A stretch of DNA of 64,000 bases from Brachionus rotundiformis (GCA_016802295.1 JAESIW010000115.1:746527-810526); one strand, 5' to 3'; counted from the stretch's first letter, positions 23,102 through 35,524 are shown. Notes: generated from the letters alone by a model not told the origin. Made by a program: numbers and translations.

Positions 23102-23578
23102 ACGTATCGTGAAAAGAAAAAAATATGGCCTGAGATTCCAAATGATCATAATCATTGTATTAAAAAACAGTTTTTGGTATTCCATTATTTCTAATGCCTT
23201 GAATCATTGATGCATGATTTCCTGAATCACTTAGTATGTGACATTTTGGAAGCATTCTTGACAATGTATACAATGTTGTATCATTGGCCACATTAGCACG
23301 ATGTAAAAAAAAGTGCTGATTCTTCTTAATGCAATTTGGCTAGTTCTTCTTCAAATTTATAATGCAACGGAGTTGATGCACTAATATTTCTTGTTCCACT
23401 TGATCCTGCACCATATTTCATCACTGCTTCAGTTACTTTTAATTGCACATAACCAAATAATCATTGCTACATCAAATAGTGATATTTTAAACTTTGTTTT
23501 CTAATTACTCTTGAACATTTGGAAAAGAGTCAACATGACGTATTACTTTTTTAAAATAACGATAAGAGCCATCTTTTT
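23102..23578 (-). pseudogene. ALAS: ALAS pseudogene fragment, right copy
   Basis: Same as 5,053-5,529 shifted by 18,049 bp, with the same CSNDYL, GAGSSGTRN and SDSGNHASMIQGIRN landmarks, frame changes and stops. The pseudogene was already dead when this block was duplicated. Confidence 0.85.
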
Positions 23579-23776
23579 TTTTCCTTCTATTAAAATAACT
23601 TTCATAATCAAATAAAATATTATTTTTAAACTATTTAAACTGAATGAATTTACTTTTTTTTGAGTGAGGATTAAAATACCATAAAAAGGATTAAAAAACA
23701 TAAATAATCTGAACGACACATAAACTTATATTTATTTATCAAAAAAGATTACAACCACATAAAATGATTCTAATAA

Positions 23777-24572
23777 GCTAGACAAATGTGCAAAACAGTG
23801 ATTGAGAATATTGAAAATTCAAAAAACAGTGAGTTTTCTGAAGTAATTTGGTCGCAAGCTTTACTTCTGAAAAATTTGATATTGGAGAACCTGTGCTTCA
23901 TCGCAAGCGTCAACCAAACAAGTATAAAAAAATTGAAAAATATTAAAATTAATCATTTCTTACAAGGCGATACGTCGAATTTTTAAAAGATATTAAAAAC
24001 TACCCAGACATTAAAACTCAATTTAAAGCTACATTTTTTTAATTAATTGATGACTTTGTTCACGAACTTAGCGAACGTTTTTCAGATGATTTAAAGCCAC
24101 TATTTTTATATTTACGAATTACTTTTTGACGATGTGTGTCGTTTTGATTATGAAAAAATTAAAAATAATTTAATGATCTATAGAGAAATAGTTGACTTTG
24201 AATATTTAGTAAGTGAGGTTAAGGTTTTGCAAAGTTTTAAAAATTCGAATGATCTAAATTCTAAGTTAAAATCTAATAGTGTCGCAAATTTAAAAGAAAT
24301 ATGGTTGCGCAAAAACTTGAGATCATTATTGCCAAATCTTACAGAATTAATTCAAATATATCTCACAGTTCCTATATCGTCTGCTTCTTCAGAGAGGTCG
24401 TTTTCGTGCTTAAAGCGTATTAAGACATGGCTAAGAAATTCTATGAGTCAAGAGAGACTAAATAGCCTTGCTATTTTAAGTATAGAAAAAGAGGAATTAG
24501 ATAAACTCAACTTGGATAAAATCATATATATTTTTTGTGTAGCTAAAGATCGTAGAATATCATTCAATTAAC
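23777..24572 (+). pseudogene. hAT transposase C-terminal part with dimerisation motif
   Basis: Begins with a better preserved version of the 22,526-22,646 segment (it keeps about 9 bases missing there). It reads through stop-ridden sequence to an open part from 24,134: LPNLTELIQIYLTVPISSASSERSFSCLKRIK and RNSMSQERLNSLAILSIEKE. The SxxSERxFS-Lx-IK block is the hallmark hAT C-terminal dimerisation region. Ends at a TAA at 24,571. Confidence 0.85.
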
Positions 24573-24669
24573 AATATTACAATTCTTATATTACAATTTT
24601 CCAGTTTTTTGTTTAATTTTATAAATAAAAATAGTTTATCTTAATGTGTTTTTCTATATATATTACTTA

Positions 24670-25508
24670 TACCGTAAACCTTCGCACACAATTGCGCAAT
24701 TATAGTACATCGTGGCCACATAGTTACATGTAATTATAACTGAGAGAAGGGTGTTTTTTTACCTCATATAATTACATGTAATTATATCTAAAATTTAAAA
24801 AAAATTTCATTGAATTTTATCGAATACATGTATAAAAAGATTTATATTTTCAAATTCTAAAATAAATAACCAATTTTTTAATAATATTTTTGTCTAAATG
24901 TTATAATGGTTCGTTCTCCAAATCAAGAAACTCCTATATTGAAAAAAAGAAAATCTTTTCCTCTTAAGTTTAAGCAAAAAGCATTAATAGAGCTTGAAAA
25001 AAATAAGAATAATGTCCAAAATACAGCAGAACGTTTAGGAATTAGTAGACAATGTCTCATGAATTGGAGAAATCAAAAGGTTAAAATTATAACTAGAGGT
25101 GGTCAGAGTCAACGTGGAACTAGAGGTGGGCGCAGGGGAAGACCTCGTGGAAGTTGATATTTTGTTTATTAATTTATTATAATAATTCTTCACTTAAAAT
25201 TTGTATTTCTTAGTATCAATTTCATTAAAAACAATTTAGTTATTAATTTCGTATTATATTTGAAATAATTTATCTACATTTAAAAAAAAATCGGATTATT
25301 TTTATATATTTTAGTTAAAATTTACTTTAAAATACAAATTTTAAATATATTTTTTAGTATAGTTGCGCAATTATAGTACATCCTGGCCACAAAGTTACAT
25401 GTAATTATATTAGTGTAAATAAACACCCTTTTCTCAGTTATAATTACATGCAATACTATCCGAAAACCTACTATAATTACATGTAATTGTGTGCGAAGGT
25501 TTACGGTA
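24670..25508 (+). mobile_element. pogo/mariner-like element with perfect 24-bp ends, about 0.84 kb
   Basis: Perfect inverted ends beginning CCGTAAACCTTCGCACACAA are flanked by TA at 24,670 and 25,507. Inside each end, copies of TTACATGTAATTATA and GCGCAATTATAGTACAT recur, likely protein-binding sites. It carries one short gene (24,906-25,157) and no DDE catalytic domain. It sits between the hAT transposase end and the hAT 3' terminus, so it inserted into the hAT element. Confidence 0.85.
24906..25157 (+). CDS. Short HTH protein with an RG-rich, AT-hook-like tail
   Basis: 83 residues with an intact frame. Residues about 17-55 (FPLKFKQKALIELEKNKNNV…AERLGISRQCLMNWRNQK) look like a Brinker/psq-type helix-turn-helix, the first DNA-binding module of many pogo-like transposases. 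The tail (about 62-83) is rich in Arg and Gly and ends GRRGRPRGS, including a GRP core as in AT-hooks. There is no catalytic part. It may bind the repeated sites at the element ends or simply be a deletion remnant that stayed open. Function is inferred only. Confidence 0.6.
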   Translation: MVRSPNQETPILKKRKSFPLKFKQKALIELEKNKNNVQNTAERLGISRQCLMNWRNQKVKIITRGGQSQRGTRGGRRGRPRGS

Positions 25509-25647
25509 ATAGGCATTTTTATAAAAATTTGATAAATAAATCGTTAAAATAAAAATATCGGGGAATCAAAACAGGTTTGCCCCCACCATTTGCTGGATTG
25601 GACCCATATTTCGCCATACCAGTCAAGAAATCCTGGATCAGCCACTG
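25509..25647 (+). mobile_element. 3' terminus of the hAT element
   Basis: Contains a non-AT-rich patch (25,560-25,647) that ends, read from the right, CAGTGGCTGATCCAGG. This matches the left terminus at 3,486 in 12 of the first 14 bases and is followed outside by TTTTAAAA. Confidence 0.65.
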
Positions 25648-26281
25648 TTTTAAAATCTTTTAGAAACTAAATAAATTATTTAAAATTTAAAAAAAAATAT
25701 TTTTTAGTAAAGATAATCATGTTTGACTCAATTCAAATAAAAAAAAATTTAATCATTAGTTTTTAAATTAAGTAGTTAATTTGTTTCTACCTTAACTTTC
25801 AACAAAAATGAGACATTATCTTACAAAATTAGACTTGATTTTGCTTTTAGATTTGTTAATAACTCTAAAATAAATCATATATTAATAATGAGCACATAAA
25901 TCAATCAAATAAAGTTAAAAAAAAAGAATATCAGCCTATTTTTGTTTGATTTGAAAATAAATAAATCTTTAAAAACTGCAAGATTAACAGTTTAATTTTT
26001 ATTTTAAAATGAAAAATAATCAAATATTTAGCCTAATCTCTTAATTAAAGTTTAACAATTTAAAATAAAAATTTTTCATTTAATTACCAAATATAAACCA
26101 AAAATTATAAATATTAGCAAATTTTAATTTTATTTCTTATAATAAAAATTTCTCAAGACTAAATCAAATACCATATGTGTGATTCGAGACCATTTTATTT
26201 TTTAAATGAAAAAAAAAATCAAATAAATTCCAAAATAAAAAATTTAATTATATTAAAAAAATAAATCAACTTTTAAAAAAA
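25648..26281. other. AT-rich spacer, likely 3' flank of the acetyltransferase gene
   Basis: No ORF or repeat ends seen. AATAAA-like strings on the minus strand near 26,220-26,270 could serve for polyadenylation. Confidence 0.4.
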
Positions 26282-26932
26282 TTATTCCATATTTAAATCC
26301 ACTTCCTCAATTTTTTTGATTATCCTAGCTGGATTGCCGACGGCCACACTGAACGACTCAATATCCTTTGTAACTACACTTCCAGCACCAATGGTAACTC
26401 CATCACCTATTGTAATCCCTGGCAAAATAACCACATTTCCGCCAATCCAGCAATCTCGACCAATTGTTATTGGCTTACCAAATTCTTGGGATCTTCGTTT
26501 GATCGGATCTACTGGATGACCGGCTGTATACAAGTTTACATTTGGTGCCAAAAAAGTATTCTTACCAATTCGTATCTCATTGATATCCAAGAGCACACAC
26601 CCATGGTTCATGTAAACATAATCCTCTAGATGAATATTTGAGCCGTAGTCGCAGTAAAAAGGCGGTTCTATGTAACAGCCAGGTGCAAACTTGCCAAGCA
26701 GTTCTCTAAGTATATCATGTCTTGACCTTATTCTTAAAGGACATGCTTCGTTAAATTTTTTACACATTATCTTGGCAAAAGCTCTACCACTAACAAGTGC
26801 TTCATCCATTGCGTTATAAAGCATAGATGCTTGCATTTTTTCAATCTCATCATACTCAGAGGGATCTTTGTTTTGTAAGGATTCTTTACTAGGGACCTGT
26901 AATCTTTTCGGCTCAATTATTTCTAATTCCAT
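26282..26932 (-). CDS. maa: Maltose/galactoside O-acetyltransferase family protein (LacA/Maa/NodL-like)
   Basis: A single-exon gene of 216 residues. It carries the N-terminal Mac region (KMQASMLYNAMDEALVSGR, residues 33-50) and a left-handed beta-helix of hexapeptide repeats (about 95-205, e.g. IGRDCWIGGNVVILPGITIG). The catalytic histidine lies in the TAGHPVD motif (His139). The family moves acetyl from acetyl-CoA to a sugar hydroxyl and works as a trimer in the cytosol. There is no signal peptide. The N-terminus is about 25 residues longer than in bacterial relatives. Such enzymes are common in bacteria and fungi and uncommon in animals, so gene transfer is plausible, but the gene is as AT-rich as its neighbours and so not recent. 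The physiological substrate is unknown. Confidence 0.9.
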   Translation of the reverse strand: MELEIIEPKRLQVPSKESLQNKDPSEYDEIEKMQASMLYNAMDEALVSGRAFAKIMCKKFNEACPLRIRSRHDILRELLGKFAPGCYIEPPFYCDYGSNIHLEDYVYMNHGCVLLDINEIRIGKNTFLAPNVNLYTAGHPVDPIKRRSQEFGKPITIGRDCWIGGNVVILPGITIGDGVTIGAGSVVTKDIESFSVAVGNPARIIKKIEEVDLNME

Positions 26933-27472
26933 TTTGGAAGTTTCAGAATGTCCTCGAAATTCGTATAAATAGTGACATTAATTTATGCTTTGTTTGGAAA
27001 AATTAGATTTTTTTAACAAAAAAATTCAGTATAAAACATTCACTAGTGAGAAGAGATTACGCGACTGCATGCTAGTGGTTGAAATTTTGAAAAGTTTTAT
27101 TATTATTTATTTAGATCAAACTAAAACTTTGAAATTGAACTTTTTTTCATATTTAGATTATTTAGATGAAAATTTTTCTTTCAACATGATCTTTATAATT
27201 TATTTTCTTTAAAAATTAAAAACAATAATTTTAAAAAAATCTCTATTTAAAAATGAAAATAAAAAATGTCATATAAACCAAAAAGGGCTGGTCGAGCGTG
27301 GCATTAGCAAAAGCCAATTATTCCACACTAGGTCGTTGTTGCCTAAAAAAGTCCTAGAGCGTCTGCTAATGATTTATTGGTCTCAGAACACAAATCTTTT
27401 ATTAAATGAAAAAAAGATATCTAAAAATTTTTTAATAAAAATCTTGAAATTTTGTTTCTAATTCAAAATACA
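26933..27472. promoter_or_regulatory. Intergenic region between divergent acetyltransferase and ABCA genes
   Basis: 540 bp separating a minus-strand and a plus-strand gene, so it should hold both promoters. No clear TATA box is identified. The patch at 27,288-27,372 is less AT-rich than its surroundings and includes inverted GCATTAGCA/TGCTAATG strings; its nature is unknown. Confidence 0.4.
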
Positions 27473-30400
27473 ATGCTGGAGCAGCTAAAACTTTTACTTT
27501 GGAAAAACTACACATTGAGGCGCAGGCGTAAACTGCGTCTTTTTGTTGAAATTTTCTGGCCTTTGTTCATCTTTATAATTACAGCTTGGGTGAGGACCCG
27601 AGTTCCACGGTCCCATCAAAATCAATGTGATTATTAAACAACAGACTTGAGAATATTTTTAAGCTTTTATTTTAGGTCATTATTATGAAAGGACATTGCC
27701 GTCTGGAGGTACATTTTCATTTTTATCTGACTTTATTTGCGAAACAAACAACACCTGTTATGATTCTCCCAAAGAAAAGCCCAAGACCTATCAAATTAGA
27801 AAATTTACCCAAGAAACTATTGATTTTTTGAATAGGAAAAAAATTTTAGAATCAATTAGTGAATTCTTTGAATATATCCCTCTCGTAAGTAAACAGAGAC
27901 AAGATGCTGAAAATTTGTCAAAAAAATTACCACTTTCTGACATTTTATCTGTTCCAAATTCCAAATTTAAAAGTAAATTGAGCAACATATCCGAAATTTT
28001 CAATTCAACCATTTTTAACATGCTACTCGATTCTACGCCAAACTTTAATATGTTGTTTAGTGTTTATTCAAGTGATTATTTGGAGCCCATTATTCCAAAT
28101 GGTGGCTATGAGCATTTTAAAAGTGCCCAAAATCTACTTAATCTTCTTTATGGATCCAATGTTGAGGTAATTCTAAAATTTTCAAAGTATTTAACTCTTG
28201 AGTAATGTATTTGAAGAGAATGAATATAAATCGGGCTGAGAATAAAGTTGGGTTTTCAGTTTGGATAAGAAATAAGATGTGCCAAGATGACCAATATTTT
28301 TTTCTGAATGCCAATCCTCAATTGATCAAAATAATATGCGTTTTAGAAAATACTAAGCTAGAAGAGTTTTCTATTTCACTGAGTACTAATATAAACTTTA
28401 CCAGAGTTAAAGAAAAGGTATACTTTTTTATTAAAATTAAAACATAATTTAAATTTTTTTTAAGATTTATTCATCAACAAGTTTAGATAATAGCATATTT
28501 TATTTGAAGACTTTGAGAATATTGAGTATCCTGACCAATATTCAAAATGTAAGTAAAATTTTTTAATCAAGTAAAAATAATTTTCAAAAAAATAGGAAAA
28601 AATAAATTAACATTTGATTTAATTAGTTTTTTTAAAGTATAAAAAAAATTTTTAAAGCAAGTTAATAATTTGAAATTTGGTATGATAAAATTCTAGTTTG
28701 ATATCATGGTTTAATTGATAGTTGATCAAATATTAGCTTTAAAAATTTTATCATATTCTTCTTAATACAAGATACTTATTTGAAATTGGATTTAACAAAA
28801 GATAACTAAATTATTTTGCATATCTTTAATTATGTAACGCTTCAATTTTGTTTTCAATATCATGTCCATCTTGCTTTAGGGTTTTACGTTTGTCTATTTT
28901 AGAATATACAAGATAGTCTAATCTATCGATCTTTGCTTTTAATCAAAATTAAAACAGGATAAGATAAGTAAGTGTAATTAAAAGGTTTATTTTCTTAGTG
29001 TTATTATAAAGTATTTCAAATTTGTAAAAACTATCTATTAATAAAACAAATTAAATTTTTTTATATTTTGTGTAATGGTTTTCAACCGCTGTACAGCATC
29101 AAAACAAGCATATTCGAATCTTTTTTTAAGAAGAAAATCACCGACACTTACCGTCGAATTATATCACTATTTTCAAGGAGATAAAAAATTCAGAGTAATT
29201 ATCCTAGGTTCAAAAAGGAGCATATTATGAAAAAATTTAATTTTTAATCATGTTTTACATAATTAAAAATTAAATATTTCTGAAATAAATTTTATATTAG
29301 AAAAATATTAAAACCTTTTTAAAACTTTTTGATAATGATAATTAAAATTGAATATAAATTTAAATAGGACTACAAAATTTAAAAAGCTTAATTAAACTAA
29401 TTAAATTTAAAACAAAATTTTAAACTCTTATAAAAATTTTTTTTTTCATAATTTTGTTCTACTTAAGGATTTAATGTCGGACATAAAGCCTAATAATAGC
29501 CAAATAAATTCGATAAATGATATATTTGAAAATTTAAAAAATTCAAATTTTACAAAATTTGTTTGTGGCGACTCAAGGTCAAGCATTTTCAATAGAATAA
29601 AGTACCATCTAGAAAAAACAGAACTAATTAATAAATCTACTAGATTAGAGGACATATTAGAATACCTGGATTTGGATAATCTATTCAAAATAAACAATAA
29701 TTTCTATTCGGAAATGTCCTTTAGAGATTTGAGACTTTTACTCGAACAAGTGAACGACTTGAATCGCCAAAAGTCGGACTGCTTTTTTATCAAAAAAAAA
29801 TATCTAAATCAGCTAAACGAGTACGAAAAATCCAGCACTTGTTTTTGCAAGACAATTTTCAAGACAATAAAAGTCCTACCTGAGGATATACAAGTTTTAT
29901 TTAAACAAATAAAGCCTATGCTTTTTGGAAAAATACTCTATGCACCAAACAATAGTCTACACACAAATGAGATAATAAAAAAAGCCAATTTAACTTTTCA
30001 AAATATAGACAACTTTTCCCAAATGGTATATTCAATTGTAAATTTAACAGATTCCATATTGGTCAAATTAAATCTAACCAGTGACAAAAATACTGAAATA
30101 TTTAGCTGGAAAGCTAAAAAATTTCTAAAAGAGTTTTTGAATGTTGATTTATCTCATAAATATTTAATAAATTTGAGTGAAAATTTAAAATTTTTAAAAG
30201 AAATTTTAAATTTAGTTAAGAATTTAATCGATTGCTTTGAGCAAAATCGTTTTGTGGGCTTTAAAAGCGAGCAAGATGCAGTTAGAGTTGGAGAAGAGCT
30301 AATGGAAGAAGATCTATTCTGGGCAATGGTGATTTTCAATGAAACCAATTCAAAAATAATTGACTACAAGATTCGCATGAACGCTTCCAAAACTCACGAT

Positions 30401-33400
30401 ACTGCCGAAGCCAAAGACAAAAATTACAACTTTGCTCCTAAAGACTGTCCCACATGCAATCCGTACATTCTATTTGGCTTCATTTATGTCCAAGACTTAA
30501 TTGAAAAAGCGATTGTTGAATTCAAAACAAACAAAACCCAGACATTTGGCATAGTTACACAAATGACGCCATATCCATGCTATATAGCTGACAAATTTTT
30601 GATCGACATTTCAAAAAGCTTACCATTGTTCATGGTTATTTCATGGGTGTATACTGTTTCCACTTTGGTAAAAGACATTGTGTATGAAAAAGAAAAAAAA
30701 CTCAAAGAATTTATGCAAATAATGGGCCTGTCCAATTGGGCCTATTGGCTTTCATGGTTTATTTCCTATTTCACTGTAATGTTTTTTGTATCAGTAATTA
30801 TCTGTTGGGTTATGAAACTTGGCAATATTACCATATATAGCGACGTTAGCGTTTTGATTTCATTTTTTACTTGTTTTAACCTAGCCACTATTTCTCAGTG
30901 TGTGTTGATAAGCAAATTTTTCAACAAAGCTAGTCTAGCTTCGGTAGTAGCTGGCATAGCCTATTTTGTTCTTTTCTTACCTTACGCTCTACTGCTGAAC
31001 CATTCTGAGTCCATTCTTCCGTGGCAACAATTTTTGGCTTCGCTGTCCTCGACTGTGGCGTTCAGCTATTGTGCTGAAATAATGGCTACTTTTGAGCTGC
31101 AAGCTAAGGGCATAAAATGGGAGAATATTAACAGCACACCATTTGCTGCATCACAGTTCACAATGAGCACCATGTGCATTATACTTTTGTTTGATTCTGT
31201 GCTTTATCTAATTCTTGCTTGGTACATTGAAGCTTTATTCCCCGGTGAGTACGGAGTACCAAAAAAATGGTATTTTCCGCTTCAAAAGTCATATTGGTCG
31301 GGCGAAACTACAATCGCTCACAATGATGATAATAAAAAAACTCAATCAAAGCATAAAAAATGTCTGACAGAAAAATTCATTGATTTTATATCTAAAAAGA
31401 AAGTTATTGATCAGGAGGATTTAAAATTTAAGAATTTTTCAAGCCCTATTTCAATCGATGCCATCGACCCAAGTCCTGTTGATGAGGCAATTGGCATTGA
31501 AATTAAAAATCTGCATAAAATTTATTCAAGGGGAAAAAATCATGCACTCAAGGGTCTGACTGTAAATTTTTATGAAAATGAATTGACTGCTTTATTGGGT
31601 CACAACGGTGCCGGCAAAAGCACCACTATGCATTTACTAACTGGACTTTATAAACCAACTTATGGACAAGCTAAAATATATGGTCTGGATATTTCCCAAT
31701 CCATGGAACAAATACGCAAATCGCTAGGCTTTGTTCCACAGCATAATATTCTTTTCTCAAAGCTGACTGTTTATGAACATCTAATTTTCTATGCTTGTCT
31801 TAAGGGTTTAAGTATGCGCACTGCCATCAGTGAAGCCGAGCACATACTCGAAGAGACTGGCTTGATTATTTACCGAGATCAGTATGCCAAGAAGCTATCT
31901 GGTGGCATGCAAAGAATGCTTTCAATCGGCATTGCATTTATAGGAGGTTCTAAAACTGTAATTTTGGATGAACCAACTGCCGGAGTGGATCTAGGTGGTA
32001 GACGCAGTGTCTGGGACTTGTTGCTTAAATACAAGCGAGGTCGAACTCTCATCATTACTACACATCACTTAGATGAAGCAGAAATTTTAAGTGATCGTGT
32101 GGTTATTGTTGCCAATGGTGAGCTTGTTTCATATGGAACACTTGATTTCTTGAAAAAAAAATTCTCCAATGGTTACTACTTGACTTTGGCCAAAAAGAGC
32201 GTGGCACGAAGTGAGATGGATCCAGATAGTCGATCTCAAGAGACACTTAGTTTAGATTTTAAAAGAGATAGAATCAATATTCAAAATTTAGATGAAATAC
32301 AAGAGACTAATGTGGATGGCACTGCCATGGGATCTATGCTTGACATGCAGGATGAACTTATCTATAATTTTGTGACAAGTCGAATTGAAAAAGCCATCCT
32401 GGTAGATAACAATTGTTCAGAAATTACTTTTTCAATACCTTATACTTGTGAAACAAATGGAACCTACAAGGAAATATTCAATCAAATTGAGGAAAATATG
32501 ACTCAATTGGGTATCCAAAACATTGGTCTTTCTGACACTAGTTTGGAAGAAATATTCATCAAATTGGTAAAAATGACATCGGCTAACAATCAGTCTATTT
32601 CCGATTCAAAAAATTTAACTAATGAGCAAATTGTTAAGTTTTCCCAATTAAATAATTATAGGCTAGAGTCTAAAGTTTGTTTATTTTTTCAACAAATGTT
32701 TGCTCTTATCACAAAGCGTTTTCATCGAACCAGAAGAAATGTTAAAGGTTTTGTAGCCGAGACTGTGTTGCCTATTGTTTTTGTATGTCTTGCTTTGTTT
32801 GTGGCCAATTTTGCACCATTGATAAAAGATAAACCATCACTGGAGCTTCATCCATGGTGGTTTGAAGGAGAAAATACCATGTTTATAAGCCGGAACTCTT
32901 CAACTCTTGCTGAACCATTTTATACAGACTTAAATCAGACAAATATTACCTTAAGTCCATTCAATCCTAGATCAAGCTCAGCGCAAATAAACAAAATATG
33001 GAAAACATATTTACAAAGTCCTGGGCCTGGAAGTCGATGTGTTAAGGATCACACTATTAAGGTAAACCATTCGAGCAAAGAATTGTCCAAACTTAAAACA
33101 GAAACTTTGCTAAAATGCCAAAATTATGATTTTGAGATAATTTTACCGCAAATTGAGCACAAAAAGTCGGTTCTCACCGAATTGGTTAAGTCCAATTTCA
33201 GTCGAACCAAAGTATCTAAAAATTGTGAATGTAAATCAGGCTTTCCAGAATGCGCCCTGAGTTCTGGCGGTGATGTAAACCTAAGAGCTTATTACAAATT
33301 AAAAACTGGTGACATTTTATACGACCTGACTGGGCGGAATGTCACCGATTGGTTAATCAAGACCGAGTTTTCCAACACTTTTTTTGAAAAAAGATACGGT

Positions 33401-35524
33401 GGTATTGAGTTTATTGAACTTGATTCAAAATCAAAAATTTTTTTATCTCAATGGAAGAAATTTAGCAAAAATTTTTTAAAACTTTTTATTTCAGCTCAAA
33501 ATTTAACAAGAAAAAATTCAAAAAATTTTGATCACTACATTACCAAACAGACACCAATGGCATCAAAATACATAAAAATCTGGTACAATACAAAAGGTTA
33601 TCATGCCAATGTGGCGTATTTGAACTTGGTAAATAATGCATTGTTACGTAGCGAGTTAACAGACAAAACAAATGCAGACGAGTATGCCATAATTGCCCAC
33701 AACCATCCCATGAAATTTTCTAAGCATCAATTTTTAGTTCAGCTTGATAAAAGAGTCCTGATTGATTTATTTGTGGCCATATTCATAATATTTGCTTTGT
33801 CGTTCATACCAGCCAGTTTTTTGGTCTTTTTGGTAGAAGAGCGCGAAAATAATTCCAAACAGCTTCAGTTTGTTTCCGGTATACAGCCATATGTATACTG
33901 GATATCAAATTTATTCTGGGATTTTTTCAACTACATTCTTCCAGCTTGTATATGCCTCATTATATTCCTTATTTTTGACACCAAGACATTCACTAGTAAA
34001 GAAAACTTTCCATGTTTGGTCATGGTGATTTTTCTGTATGGCTGGGCTTGCATACCATTGATGTATCCCATTAACTTTTTATTCAAATTAGCTGGTTCAT
34101 CATTTGTAATTAGTAGTTCATTGAACATTTTCATAGGTGTCAGTACTACAACTACAACTACGGTATTGAACAGTTTGAGCAAAGAAACACCTGAATTAGC
34201 CCCCATTAACCAAGTGCTCAAGATCATTTTTACCATTTTCTTTCCCCATTACTGTCTCGGTGAAGGCATGCTTGAAATGTCCCGTTTGCACAACATGGCC
34301 GAAGTTAAACGAAACTTTGGATACAGAGGTGAATATTCACCATTTGATTTTGACAAAATAGGTCGAAACTTGTGCGCCATGTTCATTCAAGGCATTTGCT
34401 ATTTCACATTAATAATTCTAATTGAGTACAATTTTTTTGTTAAATACAAGCCAGACATGGACGCTTCAAAGTATTGTGTTGATGATGAAAAACTTGAGGA
34501 TGGTGATGTTTTGGAGGAAAAAAACCGAGTCTTGGAAAAAGACAGCCAGATTGAATGTGTTAAATTGATTAATTTATGCAAAGAGTACAAAAATTTTATG
34601 AAAAGTAAAGAAAATATTGCAGTAAAAGGACTTTGTTTGGGAATTAAAGAAGGTGAGTGCTTTGGTTTGCTTGGAATTAATGGAGCTGGAAAAAGTACCA
34701 CATTTAAAATAATAACCGGTGAAATTTTGCCAAGTGCTGGAGATGTGGTCATAAGCGGCAATAGTATTTTAGCTCAGAGGCAAAAAGCACTTGACAACAT
34801 TGGTTATTGTCCACAAAAAAATGCCATTTTTCCACTTTTGACTGCGAAAGAACACTTGAAATTTTATGCCAGAATTAGAGGCATTCCTGAAGAATATATT
34901 AATGATATTTGCATGGTAACCCTTGAGCGATTCGGTTTGAACATTTTTTCGAATCGGATCGCCCATGACTATTCTGGAGGCAATAAAAGAAAGCTATCTA
35001 CAGCAATTGCTATTTTAGGAAATCCGAAGGTTATTTGTTTAGATGAGCCCACGTCTGGCATGGATGCCCAAGTCAGACGAGTTTTGTGGAAAGATATTTT
35101 AAGTTTGATAAAAGAAAAGAGAGTTGTTATTTTAACTTCACATAGCATGACCGAATGTGAGTCTTTGTGCACTCGACTGGCTATTATGGTAAATGGACGG
35201 TTCAGGTGCCTCGGAAGTCCACAACATTTGAAGTCAAAATATGGCAACGGATACCGAATAGTGTTGAAGATTCAAAATTCAGATAAAAATGAGTCCATTC
35301 TAGATTTAATAAGAGAAAATTTCACTAGTCCAAATATTAAAGATATTCACAGAGACTCAATAGAGTTTAATTTACCTTTTGAAAGCAACAAATTATCTCA
35401 CATATTTGGTGTATTAGAAGAGAATAAGAATAATTTTCAAATTCAAGACTATTCTATTTCTCAGAGTTCGTTGGATCAAATTTTTGTCAATTTTTCCGAA
35501 ACTAATTCCAAAATTAAAATTTGA
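27473..35524 (+). CDS. ABCA: ABCA-subfamily lipid transporter (full transporter, ABCA1-like)
   Basis: Five exons fit GT-AG rules and phase: 27,473-27,626; 27,676-28,166; 28,217-28,417; 28,465-28,548; 29,468-35,524; about 2,328 residues. The start MLEQLKLLLWKNYTLRRRRKL matches the family N-terminus (LLLWKN, first membrane helix near 25-45). A large extracellular loop runs to about residue 690, followed by a first membrane bundle. NBD1 has Walker A GHNGAGKST (about 1,021), signature LSGGMQR and Walker B VILDEPTAGVD. The second half repeats the plan, with NBD2 GINGAGKST (about 2,045), YSGGNKRK and VICLDEPTSGMD. The C-terminus ends near IFVNF, matching the VFVNF motif of ABCA1. ABCA proteins export or flip lipids at the plasma or endosomal membrane. 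All catalytic motifs are intact. The 919-bp last intron might hide a further small exon. The exact ortholog is not settled. Confidence 0.93.

Larger units (their letters stand above)
21878..23776 (+). repeat. 1.9-kb direct repeat, right copy
   Basis: Right partner of 3,829-5,727. At 23,777 the sequence changes to hAT sequence that again starts GCTAGACAAATGTGC, matching 22,526. About 120 bp of hAT sequence is therefore present both before and after the inserted SWIM/ALAS block. Confidence 0.9.
3486..25647 (+). mobile_element. hAT-family DNA transposon, broken up by nested insertions and a duplication
   Basis: The left end reads CAGTGGCGGATTCA at 3,486 and the right end, read on the minus strand from 25,647, reads CAGTGGCTGATCCA, which is the style of hAT termini. 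The 8 bases outside both ends are TTTTAAAA, as expected for an 8-bp hAT target duplication. Transposase pieces on the plus strand lie at 3,529-4,601, 21,031-22,646 and 23,777-24,572, the last carrying the C-terminal dimerisation motif. About 18 kb of other elements lie between. The ends and fragments are seen directly; that they come from one original insertion is inferred. Confidence 0.55.

Noticed and set aside
27288..27372. Less AT-rich patch as a tRNA or small RNA gene
   Set aside because: No T-loop or cloverleaf; only a short inverted string is visible.
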